Assembly (NCBI RefSeq): GCF_030690725.1
Contig: NZ_JAUYGD010000081.1
Coordinates: 1 to 62,026 of the forward strand
Direction of reading: 5' to 3'
Origin: Pseudomonas sp.
GTDB taxonomy: Bacteria > Pseudomonadota > Gammaproteobacteria > Pseudomonadales > Pseudomonadaceae
Length of the DNA: 62,026 bases
The notes beneath the pieces were generated by a model. The model was not told the DNA's origin and made no database searches. It worked only from the letters and a program-made list of their open reading frames with translations. The position numbers and the translations under genes are program-made. Every line of letters begins with the position of its first letter. Within the stretch, counting starts at the first letter, position 1. Shown piece after piece: positions 15,872 to 24,523 of the stretch.

Positions 15872-17265
15872 TTGGGCGCACCGCTATGAGCAGCAAGACG
15901 CTGACCTCCATCGGCCCGGCCAACAGGATCGCCCGCAGCGAGGAAAGCCATCCGCTGACCTGGCGCCTGCGTGACGACGCCCAGCCGGTGTGGCTGGCCG
16001 AATACCAGCAGAAGAACGGCTACGCTGCCGCGCGCAAGGCGCTGAGTGAAATGGCCCAGGCTGACATCGTGCAGATGGTGAAAGACTCCGGCCTTAAAGG
16101 CCGTGGCGGTGCAGGCTTCCCCACCGGGGTGAAGTGGGGCCTGATGCCCGCCGATGAGTCCATGAATGTCCGCTACCTGCTGTGCAATGCGGATGAGATG
16201 GAGCCGAACACCTGGAAGGACCGCCTGCTGATGGAGCAGCTGCCGCACCTGCTGGTGGAAGGCATGCTGATTTCCGCGCGTGCGCTCAAGGCCTATCGCG
16301 GTTACATCTTCCTGCGCGGCGAATACGTCGATGCGGCGGCGAATCTGAATCGCGCCATTGAGGAAGCCAAGGCTGCCGGCCTGCTGGGCAAGAACATTCT
16401 CGGCAGCGGTTTTGATTTCGAGCTGTTCGTCCACACCGGTGCCGGCCGTTATATTTGCGGTGAAGAAACCGCGCTGATCAACTCCCTCGAAGGCCGCCGC
16501 GCCAATCCGCGCGCCAAGCCGCCGTTCCCGGCCGCCGTTGGTGTGTGGGGCAAGCCGACCTGCGTCAACAACGTCGAGACCCTGTGCAATGTGCCGGCCA
16601 TCGTTGGGAACGGCGTGGATTGGTACAAGAGCCTGGCCCGCCCGGAGAGTGAAGACCATGGCACCAAGCTGATGGGCTTCTCCGGCAAGGTGAAGAACCC
16701 TGGCCTATGGGAACTGCCCTTCGGCATCAGCGCCCGCGAGCTGTTCGAGGATTACGCTGGCGGCATGCGCGATGGCTATACCCTCAAGTGCTGGCAACCC
16801 GGCGGTGCCGGCACCGGCTTTCTGCTCCCCGAGCATCTGGATGCGCTGATGTATGCCGGCGGTATCGGCAAGGTCGGCACGCGCATGGGCACCGGCCTGG
16901 CACTGGCGGTGGATGACAGCATCAGCATGGTCTCGCTGCTGCGCAATATGGAAGAGTTCTTCGCTCGTGAGTCCTGCGGCTGGTGTACGCCGTGCCGCGA
17001 CGGCCTGCCCTGGAGCGTGAAAATCCTCCGCGCCCTGGAGCGCAAGCAAGGCACTCGGGAGGACATCGACACGCTGCTCGGTCTGGTCAATTTCCTTGGC
17101 CCCGGCAAAACCTTCTGCGCCCACGCACCGGGCGCGGTTGAGCCGTTGGGCAGTGCGATCAAGTATTTTCGTTCGGAGTTCGAGGCTGGCGTGGCCAGCT
17201 CGGCGGCTCCGGCAACGACGGGGCAATTCGCTCCCGCGCAAAAAATGGCAGGGAGCCATTTTTAA
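15868..17265 (+). CDS. nuoF: NADH:quinone oxidoreductase subunit F
   Basis: The 465-residue subunit that binds NADH and FMN and holds cluster N3. It shows the glycine-rich FMN/NADH region GRGGAGFPTGVKWG, EPNTWKDR, HTGAGRYICGEETALI and the [4Fe-4S] motif SCGWCTPCRDG with a later Cys (KTFCAHAPG). The start overlaps nuoE by ATGA; ATG at 15886 is an alternative. The conserved protein ends near YFRSEFEAG, and the last ~25 residues, up to KMAGSHF, are non-conserved and run into a dispersed repeat that provides the stop codon. Confidence 0.96.
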   Translation: MIGRTAMSSKTLTSIGPANRIARSEESHPLTWRLRDDAQPVWLAEYQQKNGYAAARKALSEMAQADIVQMVKDSGLKGRGGAGFPTGVKWGLMPADESMNVRYLLCNADEMEPNTWKDRLLMEQLPHLLVEGMLISARALKAYRGYIFLRGEYVDAAANLNRAIEEAKAAGLLGKNILGSGFDFELFVHTGAGRYICGEETALINSLEGRRANPRAKPPFPAAVGVWGKPTCVNNVETLCNVPAIVGNGVDWYKSLARPESEDHGTKLMGFSGKVKNPGLWELPFGISARELFEDYAGGMRDGYTLKCWQPGGAGTGFLLPEHLDALMYAGGIGKVGTRMGTGLALAVDDSISMVSLLRNMEEFFARESCGWCTPCRDGLPWSVKILRALERKQGTREDIDTLLGLVNFLGPGKTFCAHAPGAVEPLGSAIKYFRSEFEAGVASSAAPATTGQFAPAQKMAGSHF

Positions 17266-17323
17266 CGTCGCGTAGCGACGGCCCGAAGGGTGGCCGCCAT
17301 GGATGGCAGGCCATAAAAAATTG
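17240..17323 (+). repeat. Dispersed repeat family A, copy 1
   Basis: About 84 bp with two hairpins: AAAAATGGC/GCCATTTTT around a 5-nt loop, then CGTCGC-GTA-GCGACG, followed by a conserved GGCCCGAAGGGTGG block and an ATAAAAAA end. Related copies lie at 35115 and 46511. It sits between nuoF and nuoG and includes the nuoF stop. The first hairpin with its T-run could act as a weak terminator in either direction. Confidence 0.8.
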
Positions 17324-17412
17324 GCGCTCTGGCGGCCACTGACCTGGCCCCGCAGCACAACGTGATTCCATTAGCCAAGCCCGCTTCGGTGGGCAAAGAA
17401 GAAACCTGAACC

Positions 17413-20133
17413 ATGGCCACTATCCACGTAGACGGCAAAGATTTCGAAGTCGATGGGGCGGACAACCTGCTGCAGGCCTGCCTGTCCCTCGGTCTCGATA
17501 TCCCTTACTTCTGCTGGCACCCGGCGCTCGGTAGCGTCGGCGCCTGCCGCCAGTGCGCGGTCAAGCAGTACACCGATGAAAACGATACGCGCGGGCGCAT
17601 CGTCATGTCGTGCATGACGCCGGCCACCGACAACACCTGGATCAGCATCGACGATGAAGAGTCCAAGGCGTTCCGCGCCAGCGTCGTCGAGTGGTTGATG
17701 ACCAACCACCCGCACGACTGCCCGGTGTGCGAGGAGGGCGGCCATTGCCACCTGCAGGACATGACGGTGATGACTGGCCACAACCAGCGCCGTTATCGCT
17801 TCACCAAACGCACCCACCAGAACCAGCAGCTCGGCCCGTTCATCTCTCATGAGATGAACCGCTGCATCGCCTGCTACCGCTGTGTGCGTTACTACAAGGA
17901 TTACGCCGGCGGTACTGACCTGGGTGTGTATGGCGCGCACGACAACGTGTACTTCGGCCGGGTCGAAGACGGCGTGCTGGAAAGCGAGTTCTCCGGCAAC
18001 CTGGTCGAGGTCTGCCCGACCGGTGTGTTCACCGACAAGACCCACTCCGAGCGCTACAACCGCAAGTGGGACATGCAGTTTGCCCCGAGCATCTGTCATG
18101 GCTGCGCCAGCGGCTGCAACACCAGCCCCGGCGAGCGTTATGGCGAACTGCGGCGCATCGAAAACCGCTTCAATGGCGATGTGAACCAGTATTTTCTCTG
18201 CGACCGTGGCCGTTTTGGCTACGGCTACGTCAACCGCACTGATCGCCCGCGTCAGCCGCTGCTGGTGAATAAAGACGGTGGCGAAAAGCTCGGCATCGAC
18301 GCCGCGCTGGACAGAGCCGCCGAGCTGCTCAAGGGCAAACGGGTAATTGGCATCGGTTCGCCGCGTGCCAGCCTGGAAAGCAACTTCGCCCTGCGCGAGC
18401 TGGTCGGCGAGGCCAACTACTACTCCGGTATCGCCGCTGGCGAGCTGGAAAATATCCGCCTGATCCGCGACATCCTGCAGAACGGCCCGCTGCCGGTGCC
18501 GACCCTACGTGAAGTCGAGCTGCACGACGCGGTGTTTATCCTCGGTGAGGATCTGACCCAGACCGCCGCGCGCCTGGCCCTGGCCCTGCGTCAGACGGTC
18601 AAGGGCAAAGCCACTGAAATCGCTGCGTCGATGAAGATTCAGGACTGGCATATGGCTGCCGTGCAGAACGTCGCTCAGGACGCGCTGCATCCGCTGTTTA
18701 TCGCCAGCGTCACCGCTACGCGCCTGGATGATATTGCCGAAGCCTGCGTGCACGCGGCACCGGCCGACCTGGCGCGTATCGGTTTCGCCGTGGCCCACGC
18801 CATCGACCCGAGCGCGCCAGCGGTTAACGGCCTGGATGCGGATGTCGGCGAGCTGGTGCAGTTGATTGCCGAAGCGCTGCTTGAAGCTAAGCGTCCGCTG
18901 ATCGTCTCCGGCGCCTCCCTGGGCGAGAAGAGCCTGATCGAAGCCGCAGCGAATATCGCCAGTGCGCTAAAGAATCGCGAGAAGAACGCCTCCATCAGCC
19001 TGGTGGTGCCGGAAGCCAACAGCATGGGCCTGGCTCTGCTGGGTGGCGAGTCCGTCGATGCTGCACTGCAGGCCCTGACGTCCGGCCAGGCCGATGCTGT
19101 GATCGTGCTGGAAAACGACCTCTATCGTCGTGCTGATGCAGCCCAGGTAGATGCTGCACTGGCGGCCGCCAAGCTGGTGATCGTCGCCGACCATCAGCAC
19201 ACCGCCACCAGCGAAAAAGCCCATCTGCTGCTGCCGGTAGCCAGCTTCGCCGAAGGCGATGGCACCCTGGTCAGCTTTGAAGGCCGCGCCCAGCGCTTCT
19301 TCCAGGTGTTCGAGCCGAGCTACTACGACGCCAATATCCTCATTCGCGAAGGCTGGCGCTGGCTGCATGCCCTGCACAGCACGCTGCAGGGCAAGCCGCT
19401 CGACTGGACCCAGCTGGATGCGGTGACCGCTGCCGTTGCTGCCAGCAACAGTCTGCTGGCGCGCATCGGCGAAGCCGCGCCCAACGCCACCTTCCGCATC
19501 AAGGGCCTCAAACTGGCCCGTGAGCCGCACCGTTACAGCGGTCGCACCGCCATGCGCGCCAATATCAGCGTGCATGAGCCGCGCCAGCCGCAGGATCAGG
19601 ATTCGGCGTTTGCCTTCTCCATGGAAGGCTATTCCGGCAGCCAGGAAGATCGTCAGCAGATTCCATTCGCCTGGTCGCCGGGCTGGAACTCGCCGCAAGC
19701 CTGGAACAAGTTTCAGGACGAAGTCGGCGGCCATTTGCGTGCCGGCGATCCCGGTGTGCGTCTGCTGGAAGCCAAAGGCGTGGTATTGCCCTGGTTCAGC
19801 GTACCGGCGGCCTTTAACCCGGCACCGGGCACCTTGCAGGCCGTGGCGCTGCATCACCTGTTCGGCAGTGAAGAAACCTCGGCTGGCGCCGCGCCGCTGC
19901 AAGAGCGCATTCCCGAACCTTACGTGCTGCTGGCCAAGGCCGAAGCGGATCGCCTGGGCGTAAATGACGGTGCGCTGCTGAGCCTGACGGTCGCCGGGCA
20001 GACCCTGCGCCTGCCGCTGCAGATCACCGAAGAGCTGGCCATTGGCGTCGTTGGTCTGCCAGTCGGTTTGACGGGCATGCCGGCGCTGATCGCAGGTAGC
20101 GTGGTCACCCGCATTGAGGAGGCCGCGCAATGA
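17413..20133 (+). CDS. nuoG: NADH:quinone oxidoreductase subunit G
   Basis: The 906-residue largest peripheral-arm subunit. The N-terminal ferredoxin-like domain holds [2Fe-2S] N1b (YFCWHPALGSVGACRQCAVK), then the His-coordinated cluster N5 region (HPHDCPVCEEGGHCHLQDM) and N4 (CIACYRCVRYYKDYAGG). A further cluster site (CHGCASGCNTSP) introduces the molybdopterin-oxidoreductase-like domain, which in this family binds no Mo cofactor. The length is as expected. It starts 147 bp after nuoF, after repeat A; the stop overlaps nuoH by ATGA. Confidence 0.97.
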   Translation: MATIHVDGKDFEVDGADNLLQACLSLGLDIPYFCWHPALGSVGACRQCAVKQYTDENDTRGRIVMSCMTPATDNTWISIDDEESKAFRASVVEWLMTNHPHDCPVCEEGGHCHLQDMTVMTGHNQRRYRFTKRTHQNQQLGPFISHEMNRCIACYRCVRYYKDYAGGTDLGVYGAHDNVYFGRVEDGVLESEFSGNLVEVCPTGVFTDKTHSERYNRKWDMQFAPSICHGCASGCNTSPGERYGELRRIENRFNGDVNQYFLCDRGRFGYGYVNRTDRPRQPLLVNKDGGEKLGIDAALDRAAELLKGKRVIGIGSPRASLESNFALRELVGEANYYSGIAAGELENIRLIRDILQNGPLPVPTLREVELHDAVFILGEDLTQTAARLALALRQTVKGKATEIAASMKIQDWHMAAVQNVAQDALHPLFIASVTATRLDDIAEACVHAAPADLARIGFAVAHAIDPSAPAVNGLDADVGELVQLIAEALLEAKRPLIVSGASLGEKSLIEAAANIASALKNREKNASISLVVPEANSMGLALLGGESVDAALQALTSGQADAVIVLENDLYRRADAAQVDAALAAAKLVIVADHQHTATSEKAHLLLPVASFAEGDGTLVSFEGRAQRFFQVFEPSYYDANILIREGWRWLHALHSTLQGKPLDWTQLDAVTAAVAASNSLLARIGEAAPNATFRIKGLKLAREPHRYSGRTAMRANISVHEPRQPQDQDSAFAFSMEGYSGSQEDRQQIPFAWSPGWNSPQAWNKFQDEVGGHLRAGDPGVRLLEAKGVVLPWFSVPAAFNPAPGTLQAVALHHLFGSEETSAGAAPLQERIPEPYVLLAKAEADRLGVNDGALLSLTVAGQTLRLPLQITEELAIGVVGLPVGLTGMPALIAGSVVTRIEEAAQ

Positions 20134-21122
20134 GTTGGCTGACCCCCGAAGTGCTGGACGTGCTGATCGCCGTACTCAAAGCCATCGTGATTCTGCTGGT
20201 TGTGGTGGTTTGCGGCGCGCTGCTGAGCTTTGTCGAACGGCGCCTGCTGGGCTGGTGGCAGGACCGCTACGGCCCCAACCGGGTTGGACCGTTCGGCATG
20301 TTTCAGATCGCGGCCGACATGATCAAGATGTTCTTTAAGGAGGACTGGACGCCGCCGTTCGCCGACAAGTTCATCTTTATCCTGGCGCCGATGATCGCCT
20401 TCGCCGCCATGTTGATGGCTTTTGCGATCATCCCGATCACCCCGAACTGGGGCGTCGCGGACCTGAATATCGGCATTCTGTTCTTCTTCGCCATGGCTGG
20501 GCTGTCGGTATATGCCGTGCTGTTCGCCGGCTGGGCGAGTAACAACAAGTTTGCCCTGCTCGGCGCGCTGCGCGCCTCGGCGCAGACGGTGTCCTACGAG
20601 GTGTTTCTGGCGCTGGCGCTGATGGGCATCGTCGCTCAGGTTGGTTCGTTCAACATGCGCGATATCGTCGATTACCAAGCGGAAAACCTCTGGTTCATCA
20701 TTCCGCAGTTCTTCGGCTTCTGTACCTTCTTTATCGCCGGCGTGGCGGTGACTCACCGTCACCCCTTCGACCAGCCGGAAGCCGAGCAGGAGCTGGCCGA
20801 CGGTTACCACATCGAATATGCCGGGATGAAATGGGGCATGTTCTTCGTCGGTGAATACATCGGCATCATCACCATCTCGGCGCTGCTGGTAACCCTGTTC
20901 TTCGGCGGATGGCACGGGCCGTTTGGCATCCTGCCGCAGATTCCGTTTTTCTGGTTCGCCCTGAAAACCTGCTTCTTCATCATGATCTTCATTCTGCTGC
21001 GCGCCTCGATTCCGCGCCCACGGTATGACCAGGTCATGGCCTTCAGCTGGAAGTTCTGCCTGCCGCTGACCCTGATCAACCTGCTGGTGACCGGCGCATT
21101 CGTGCTGGCCGCGGCCCAGTAA
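20130..21122 (+). CDS. nuoH: NADH:quinone oxidoreductase subunit H
   Basis: A 330-residue membrane subunit with about eight helices that links the peripheral and membrane arms and forms the quinone entry channel. Conserved stretches include ERRLLGWWQDRYGPNRVGPF, ASAQTVSYEVFL and HPFDQPEAEQELADGYHIEY. The start overlaps nuoG by 4 bp. Confidence 0.97.
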   Translation: MSWLTPEVLDVLIAVLKAIVILLVVVVCGALLSFVERRLLGWWQDRYGPNRVGPFGMFQIAADMIKMFFKEDWTPPFADKFIFILAPMIAFAAMLMAFAIIPITPNWGVADLNIGILFFFAMAGLSVYAVLFAGWASNNKFALLGALRASAQTVSYEVFLALALMGIVAQVGSFNMRDIVDYQAENLWFIIPQFFGFCTFFIAGVAVTHRHPFDQPEAEQELADGYHIEYAGMKWGMFFVGEYIGIITISALLVTLFFGGWHGPFGILPQIPFFWFALKTCFFIMIFILLRASIPRPRYDQVMAFSWKFCLPLTLINLLVTGAFVLAAAQ

Positions 21123-21135
21123 GGAGAACCACAGA

Positions 21136-21684
21136 ATGTTCAAATACATACGGGATGTGGTGCACGGCACCTACACCCAACTGCGCAGCATGGTCATGGT
21201 CTTCAGCCATGGCTTTCGCAAGCGCGACACCCTGCAATACCCGGAAGAGGCGGTATACCTGCCGCCGCGCTATCGCGGCCGCATCGTACTGACCCGCGAC
21301 CCCGACGGCGAAGAGCGCTGCGTGGCCTGCAACCTGTGTGCGGTGGCCTGCCCGGTGGGCTGCATTTCGCTGCAGAAGGCGGAAACCCCGGATGGCCGCT
21401 GGTACCCGGATTTTTTCCGCATCAACTTCTCGCGCTGCATCTTCTGCGGCCTGTGCGAAGAAGCCTGCCCGACCACGGCGATCCAGCTCACCCCGGATTT
21501 CGAGATGGGTGAGTTCAAGCGCCAGGACCTGGTGTACGAGAAGGAAGACCTGCTGATCAGCGGCCCGGGCAAGAACCCGGACTACAACTTCTACCGCGTC
21601 GCCGGTATGGCCATTGCCGGCAAGCCGAAAGGCGCCGCGCAAAACGAAGCCGAACCCATCAACGTCAAAGGCCTGCTGCCCTAA
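21136..21684 (+). CDS. nuoI: NADH:quinone oxidoreductase subunit I
   Basis: A 182-residue ferredoxin-like subunit carrying clusters N6a and N6b in two CxxCxxCxxxCP motifs: CVACNLCAVACPVGCI and CIFCGLCEEACPTTAI. It passes electrons toward NuoB. AAGGAG ribosome-binding site at 21121-21126. It is followed by 162 bp containing a family B repeat, the largest gap inside the operon. Confidence 0.97.
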   Translation: MFKYIRDVVHGTYTQLRSMVMVFSHGFRKRDTLQYPEEAVYLPPRYRGRIVLTRDPDGEERCVACNLCAVACPVGCISLQKAETPDGRWYPDFFRINFSRCIFCGLCEEACPTTAIQLTPDFEMGEFKRQDLVYEKEDLLISGPGKNPDYNFYRVAGMAIAGKPKGAAQNEAEPINVKGLLP

Positions 21685-21717
21685 GGAGCCCGTTTAATGC
21701 CCGCTGCGCTTGCTGAT

Positions 21718-21825
21718 ACTGCGTTGAAAACAGACTCGGAATGCTCATGTACAAAAGTACACTGCGCTTCCTCGCCTGTTTTCGCCTTGCCTCAGCTGCG
21801 CTCGCGACGGCCTAAACAGACTCCT
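21718..21825 (+). repeat. Dispersed repeat family B, copy 1 (between nuoI and nuoJ)
   Basis: The core AATGCTCATGTACAAAAGTA (from 21740) continues CACTGCGCTT. It is flanked by partly complementary segments (GTTGAAAACAGACTCGG and CTCGCCTGTTTTCG). Related sequence occurs at 48779 and 58569. It lies within the nuo transcription unit. Confidence 0.7.
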
Positions 21826-21846
21826 ACGGAGATATAGAGGATCTAT

Positions 21847-22356
21847 ATGGAATTCGCTTTCTACCTCGCCGCCGGCGTTGCCGTGGCGGCCACATTCAGG
21901 GTGATCACCGCGAGCAATCCGGTGCATGCCCTGTTGTATCTGATTCTCTCGCTGCTGGCCGTGGCGATGACCTTCTTCGCCCTCGGCGCGCCCTTTGCCG
22001 GCGCGCTGGAGATCATCGTTTACGCTGGCGCGATCATGGTGCTGTTCGTCTTCGTGGTGATGATGCTCAACCTCGGCCCGGCGGCGGTCGAGCAGGAACG
22101 CCAGTGGCTGACGCCGGGTATTTGGACCGGCCCGGCGATTCTCTCGGCGTTGTTGCTGGGGCAATTGCTCTATGTGCTGTTTCAGTCGCCCAGTGGCGCG
22201 GCCCTCGGTTTGCAGACCATTGATGCCAAAGCAGTCGGTATCGCCCTGTACGGGCCATACCTGCTGGCGGTGGAGCTGGCTTCGATGCTGCTGCTCGCTG
22301 CGCTGGTCGCGGCCTATCACCTCGGCCGTCACGATGCCAAGGAGCCAACGGCATGA
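21847..22356 (+). CDS. nuoJ: NADH:quinone oxidoreductase subunit J
   Basis: A 169-residue membrane subunit with five predicted helices, including the EIIVYAGAIMVLFVFVVMML helix whose pi-bulge couples quinone chemistry to proton pumping. The stop overlaps nuoK by ATGA. The gene resumes the operon after the repeat in the nuoI-nuoJ gap. Confidence 0.96.
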   Translation: MEFAFYLAAGVAVAATFRVITASNPVHALLYLILSLLAVAMTFFALGAPFAGALEIIVYAGAIMVLFVFVVMMLNLGPAAVEQERQWLTPGIWTGPAILSALLLGQLLYVLFQSPSGAALGLQTIDAKAVGIALYGPYLLAVELASMLLLAALVAAYHLGRHDAKEPTA

Positions 22357-22661
22357 ATGCGATTCCCCTGGAGCACGGCCTGGCGCTGGCCGGCGTGCTG
22401 TTCAGCCTGGGCCTGATTGGCCTGATGGTGCGGCGTAACATCCTGTTTGTGCTGATGAGCCTGGAAGTGATGATGAATGCCACCGCCCTGGCCTTTGTGG
22501 TGGCGGGCAGCCGTTGGGCCCAGCCTGACGGCCAGGTGATGTTTATCCTGGTGATCACTCTGGCCGCCGCCGAAGCCAGTATTGGCCTGGCGATCCTGTT
22601 GCAGCTGTATCGCCGCTTCAACACCCTCGATGTCGACGCTGCCAGCGAGATGCGCGGATGA
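22353..22661 (+). CDS. nuoK: NADH:quinone oxidoreductase subunit K
   Basis: A 102-residue, three-helix, MrpC-like membrane subunit. Conserved Glu residues lie in helices two and three (LMSLEVMMNATAL; TLAAAEASIGLAIL), part of the hydrophilic proton axis. The 4-bp overlaps with nuoJ and nuoL show coupled translation. Confidence 0.96.
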   Translation: MNAIPLEHGLALAGVLFSLGLIGLMVRRNILFVLMSLEVMMNATALAFVVAGSRWAQPDGQVMFILVITLAAAEASIGLAILLQLYRRFNTLDVDAASEMRG

Positions 22662-24508
22662 ACCTTTTATTCCTGACCTGTGTATTTCCGCTGCTGGGCT
22701 GGTTTCTTCTGGCCTTCTCGCGCGGGCGTTTCTCCGAGAACCTCTCCGCGCTGATTGGCGTCGGTTCGGTGGGCCTTTCCGCGCTGACGGCGGCCTGGGT
22801 GATCGTGCAGTTCAACCTCAATCCGCCGCCAAACGGTGTGTTTACCCAGGTGCTGTGGCAGTGGATGAATGTCGCCGGTTTTGCGCCGAGCTTCACCCTG
22901 TATCTCGATGGCCTGTCGCTGACCATGCTTGGCGTGGTTACCGGCGTGGGTTTCCTGATTCACCTGTTCGCCAGCTGGTACATGCGCGGTGAGGAGGGCT
23001 ACTCGCGCTTCTTCGCCTACACCAACCTGTTTATCTTCAGCATGCTGCTGCTGGTGCTCGGCGATAACCTGCTGGTGCTGTACTTCGGCTGGGAAGGCGT
23101 GGGGCTGTGCTCCTACCTGCTGATCGGCTTCTACTTCAAGCACACCGCCAACGGCAACGCGGCGCTCAAGGCCTTTATCGTCACCCGTATCGGCGACGTG
23201 TTTATGGCCATCGGCCTGTTTATCCTGTTCCTCCATCTGGGCACCCTGAATATTCAGGAGCTGATGGTACTGGCGCCGCAGAAATACGTGGAAGGCGACA
23301 GTTGGCTGTGGATCGCCACGCTGATGCTACTCGGCGGCGCAGTGGGCAAATCTGCGCAGCTGCCGCTGCAGACCTGGCTGGCCGATGCCATGGCCGGCCC
23401 GACCCCGGTTTCTGCGTTGATCCACGCCGCTACCATGGTTACCGCCGGCGTGTACCTGATCGCGCGGACCCACGGCCTGTTCCTGCTAACCCCGGAGATT
23501 CTCGAACTGGTCGGCATCGTCGGCGGCTTGACTCTGGTGCTAGCCGGTTTCGCCGCGCTGGTGCAGACCGACATCAAGCGCATCCTCGCCTACTCGACCA
23601 TGAGCCAGATCGGCTATATGTTCCTCGCCCTGGGCGTTGGCGCCTGGGACGCGGCGATCTTCCACCTGATGACTCACGCCTTCTTCAAGGCCCTGCTGTT
23701 CCTCGCATCCGGTGCGGTGATCAACGCCTGCCACCACGAGCAGAACATCTTCAAGATGGGCGGGCTGTGGAAGAAACTGCCGTTGGCCTACGCCAGCTTT
23801 ATCGTCGGCGGTGCGGCCTTGGCGGCGTTGCCGCTGATCACGGCCGGTTTCTACTCCAAGGACGAAATCCTCTGGGAAGCCTTTGCCAGTGGTCATCAGT
23901 GGTTGCTCTATGCCGGCCTGGCGGGCGCCTTCCTGACCTCGCTCTACACCTTCCGCCTGATCTTTATCGCCTTCCATGGCGAGCAGAAGACCGAAGCCCA
24001 TGCCGGCCATGGCGTGGCTCACTGGCTGCCGCTGGTGACCCTGATTGTGCTGTCGACCTTTATTGGTGCGCTGATCAACCCACCGCTAGCCGGCGTGCTG
24101 CCGCAGAGCGTCGGCCATGCCGGCGGTGACGGCCGCATCGGCCTGGAAATCGCCTCCGGGGCCATCGCCATCATCGGCATCGTCCTGGCCGCGCTGTTGT
24201 TCCTCGGCAAACGCCGTTTTGCCACGGCGGTGGCGCAGAGCGCGCCAGGGCGCTTCCTCTCGGCCTGGTGGTTCGCCGCCTGGGGCTTCGACTGGCTCTA
24301 CGACAAGCTGTTTGTGCAGCCCTACCTGTTGCTTTGCCGGTTGCTCGGGCACGACCCGATCGACCGCAGTATTGGCCTGATTCCGCGTCTGGCGCGAGGC
24401 GGCAACGCCTTGCTGGCCAGCAGCGAGACCGGCCAGGTGCGCTGGTACGCCACATCGATAGCCGGGGGCGCCGTGCTGGTGCTCGCCGTTCTCCTGTTTC
24501 TGAATTAA
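22658..24508 (+). CDS. nuoL: NADH:quinone oxidoreductase subunit L
   Basis: The 616-residue distal antiporter-like subunit. It has FGWEGVGLCSYLLIGFY (conserved Glu), KSAQLPLQTWLADAMAGPTP (conserved Lys), HAATMVTAGVYL and TDIKRILAYSTMSQIGYM, plus the long C-terminal lateral helix region. It pumps one of the protons. The start overlaps nuoK. Confidence 0.97.
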   Translation: MNLLFLTCVFPLLGWFLLAFSRGRFSENLSALIGVGSVGLSALTAAWVIVQFNLNPPPNGVFTQVLWQWMNVAGFAPSFTLYLDGLSLTMLGVVTGVGFLIHLFASWYMRGEEGYSRFFAYTNLFIFSMLLLVLGDNLLVLYFGWEGVGLCSYLLIGFYFKHTANGNAALKAFIVTRIGDVFMAIGLFILFLHLGTLNIQELMVLAPQKYVEGDSWLWIATLMLLGGAVGKSAQLPLQTWLADAMAGPTPVSALIHAATMVTAGVYLIARTHGLFLLTPEILELVGIVGGLTLVLAGFAALVQTDIKRILAYSTMSQIGYMFLALGVGAWDAAIFHLMTHAFFKALLFLASGAVINACHHEQNIFKMGGLWKKLPLAYASFIVGGAALAALPLITAGFYSKDEILWEAFASGHQWLLYAGLAGAFLTSLYTFRLIFIAFHGEQKTEAHAGHGVAHWLPLVTLIVLSTFIGALINPPLAGVLPQSVGHAGGDGRIGLEIASGAIAIIGIVLAALLFLGKRRFATAVAQSAPGRFLSAWWFAAWGFDWLYDKLFVQPYLLLCRLLGHDPIDRSIGLIPRLARGGNALLASSETGQVRWYATSIAGGAVLVLAVLLFLN

Positions 24509-24523
24509 GGAAAATAGCCCGTC

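Noticed and set aside
19920..21170. 416-codon minus-strand frame opposite nuoG-nuoH
   Set aside because: Shadow of two conserved genes with no domain of its own.
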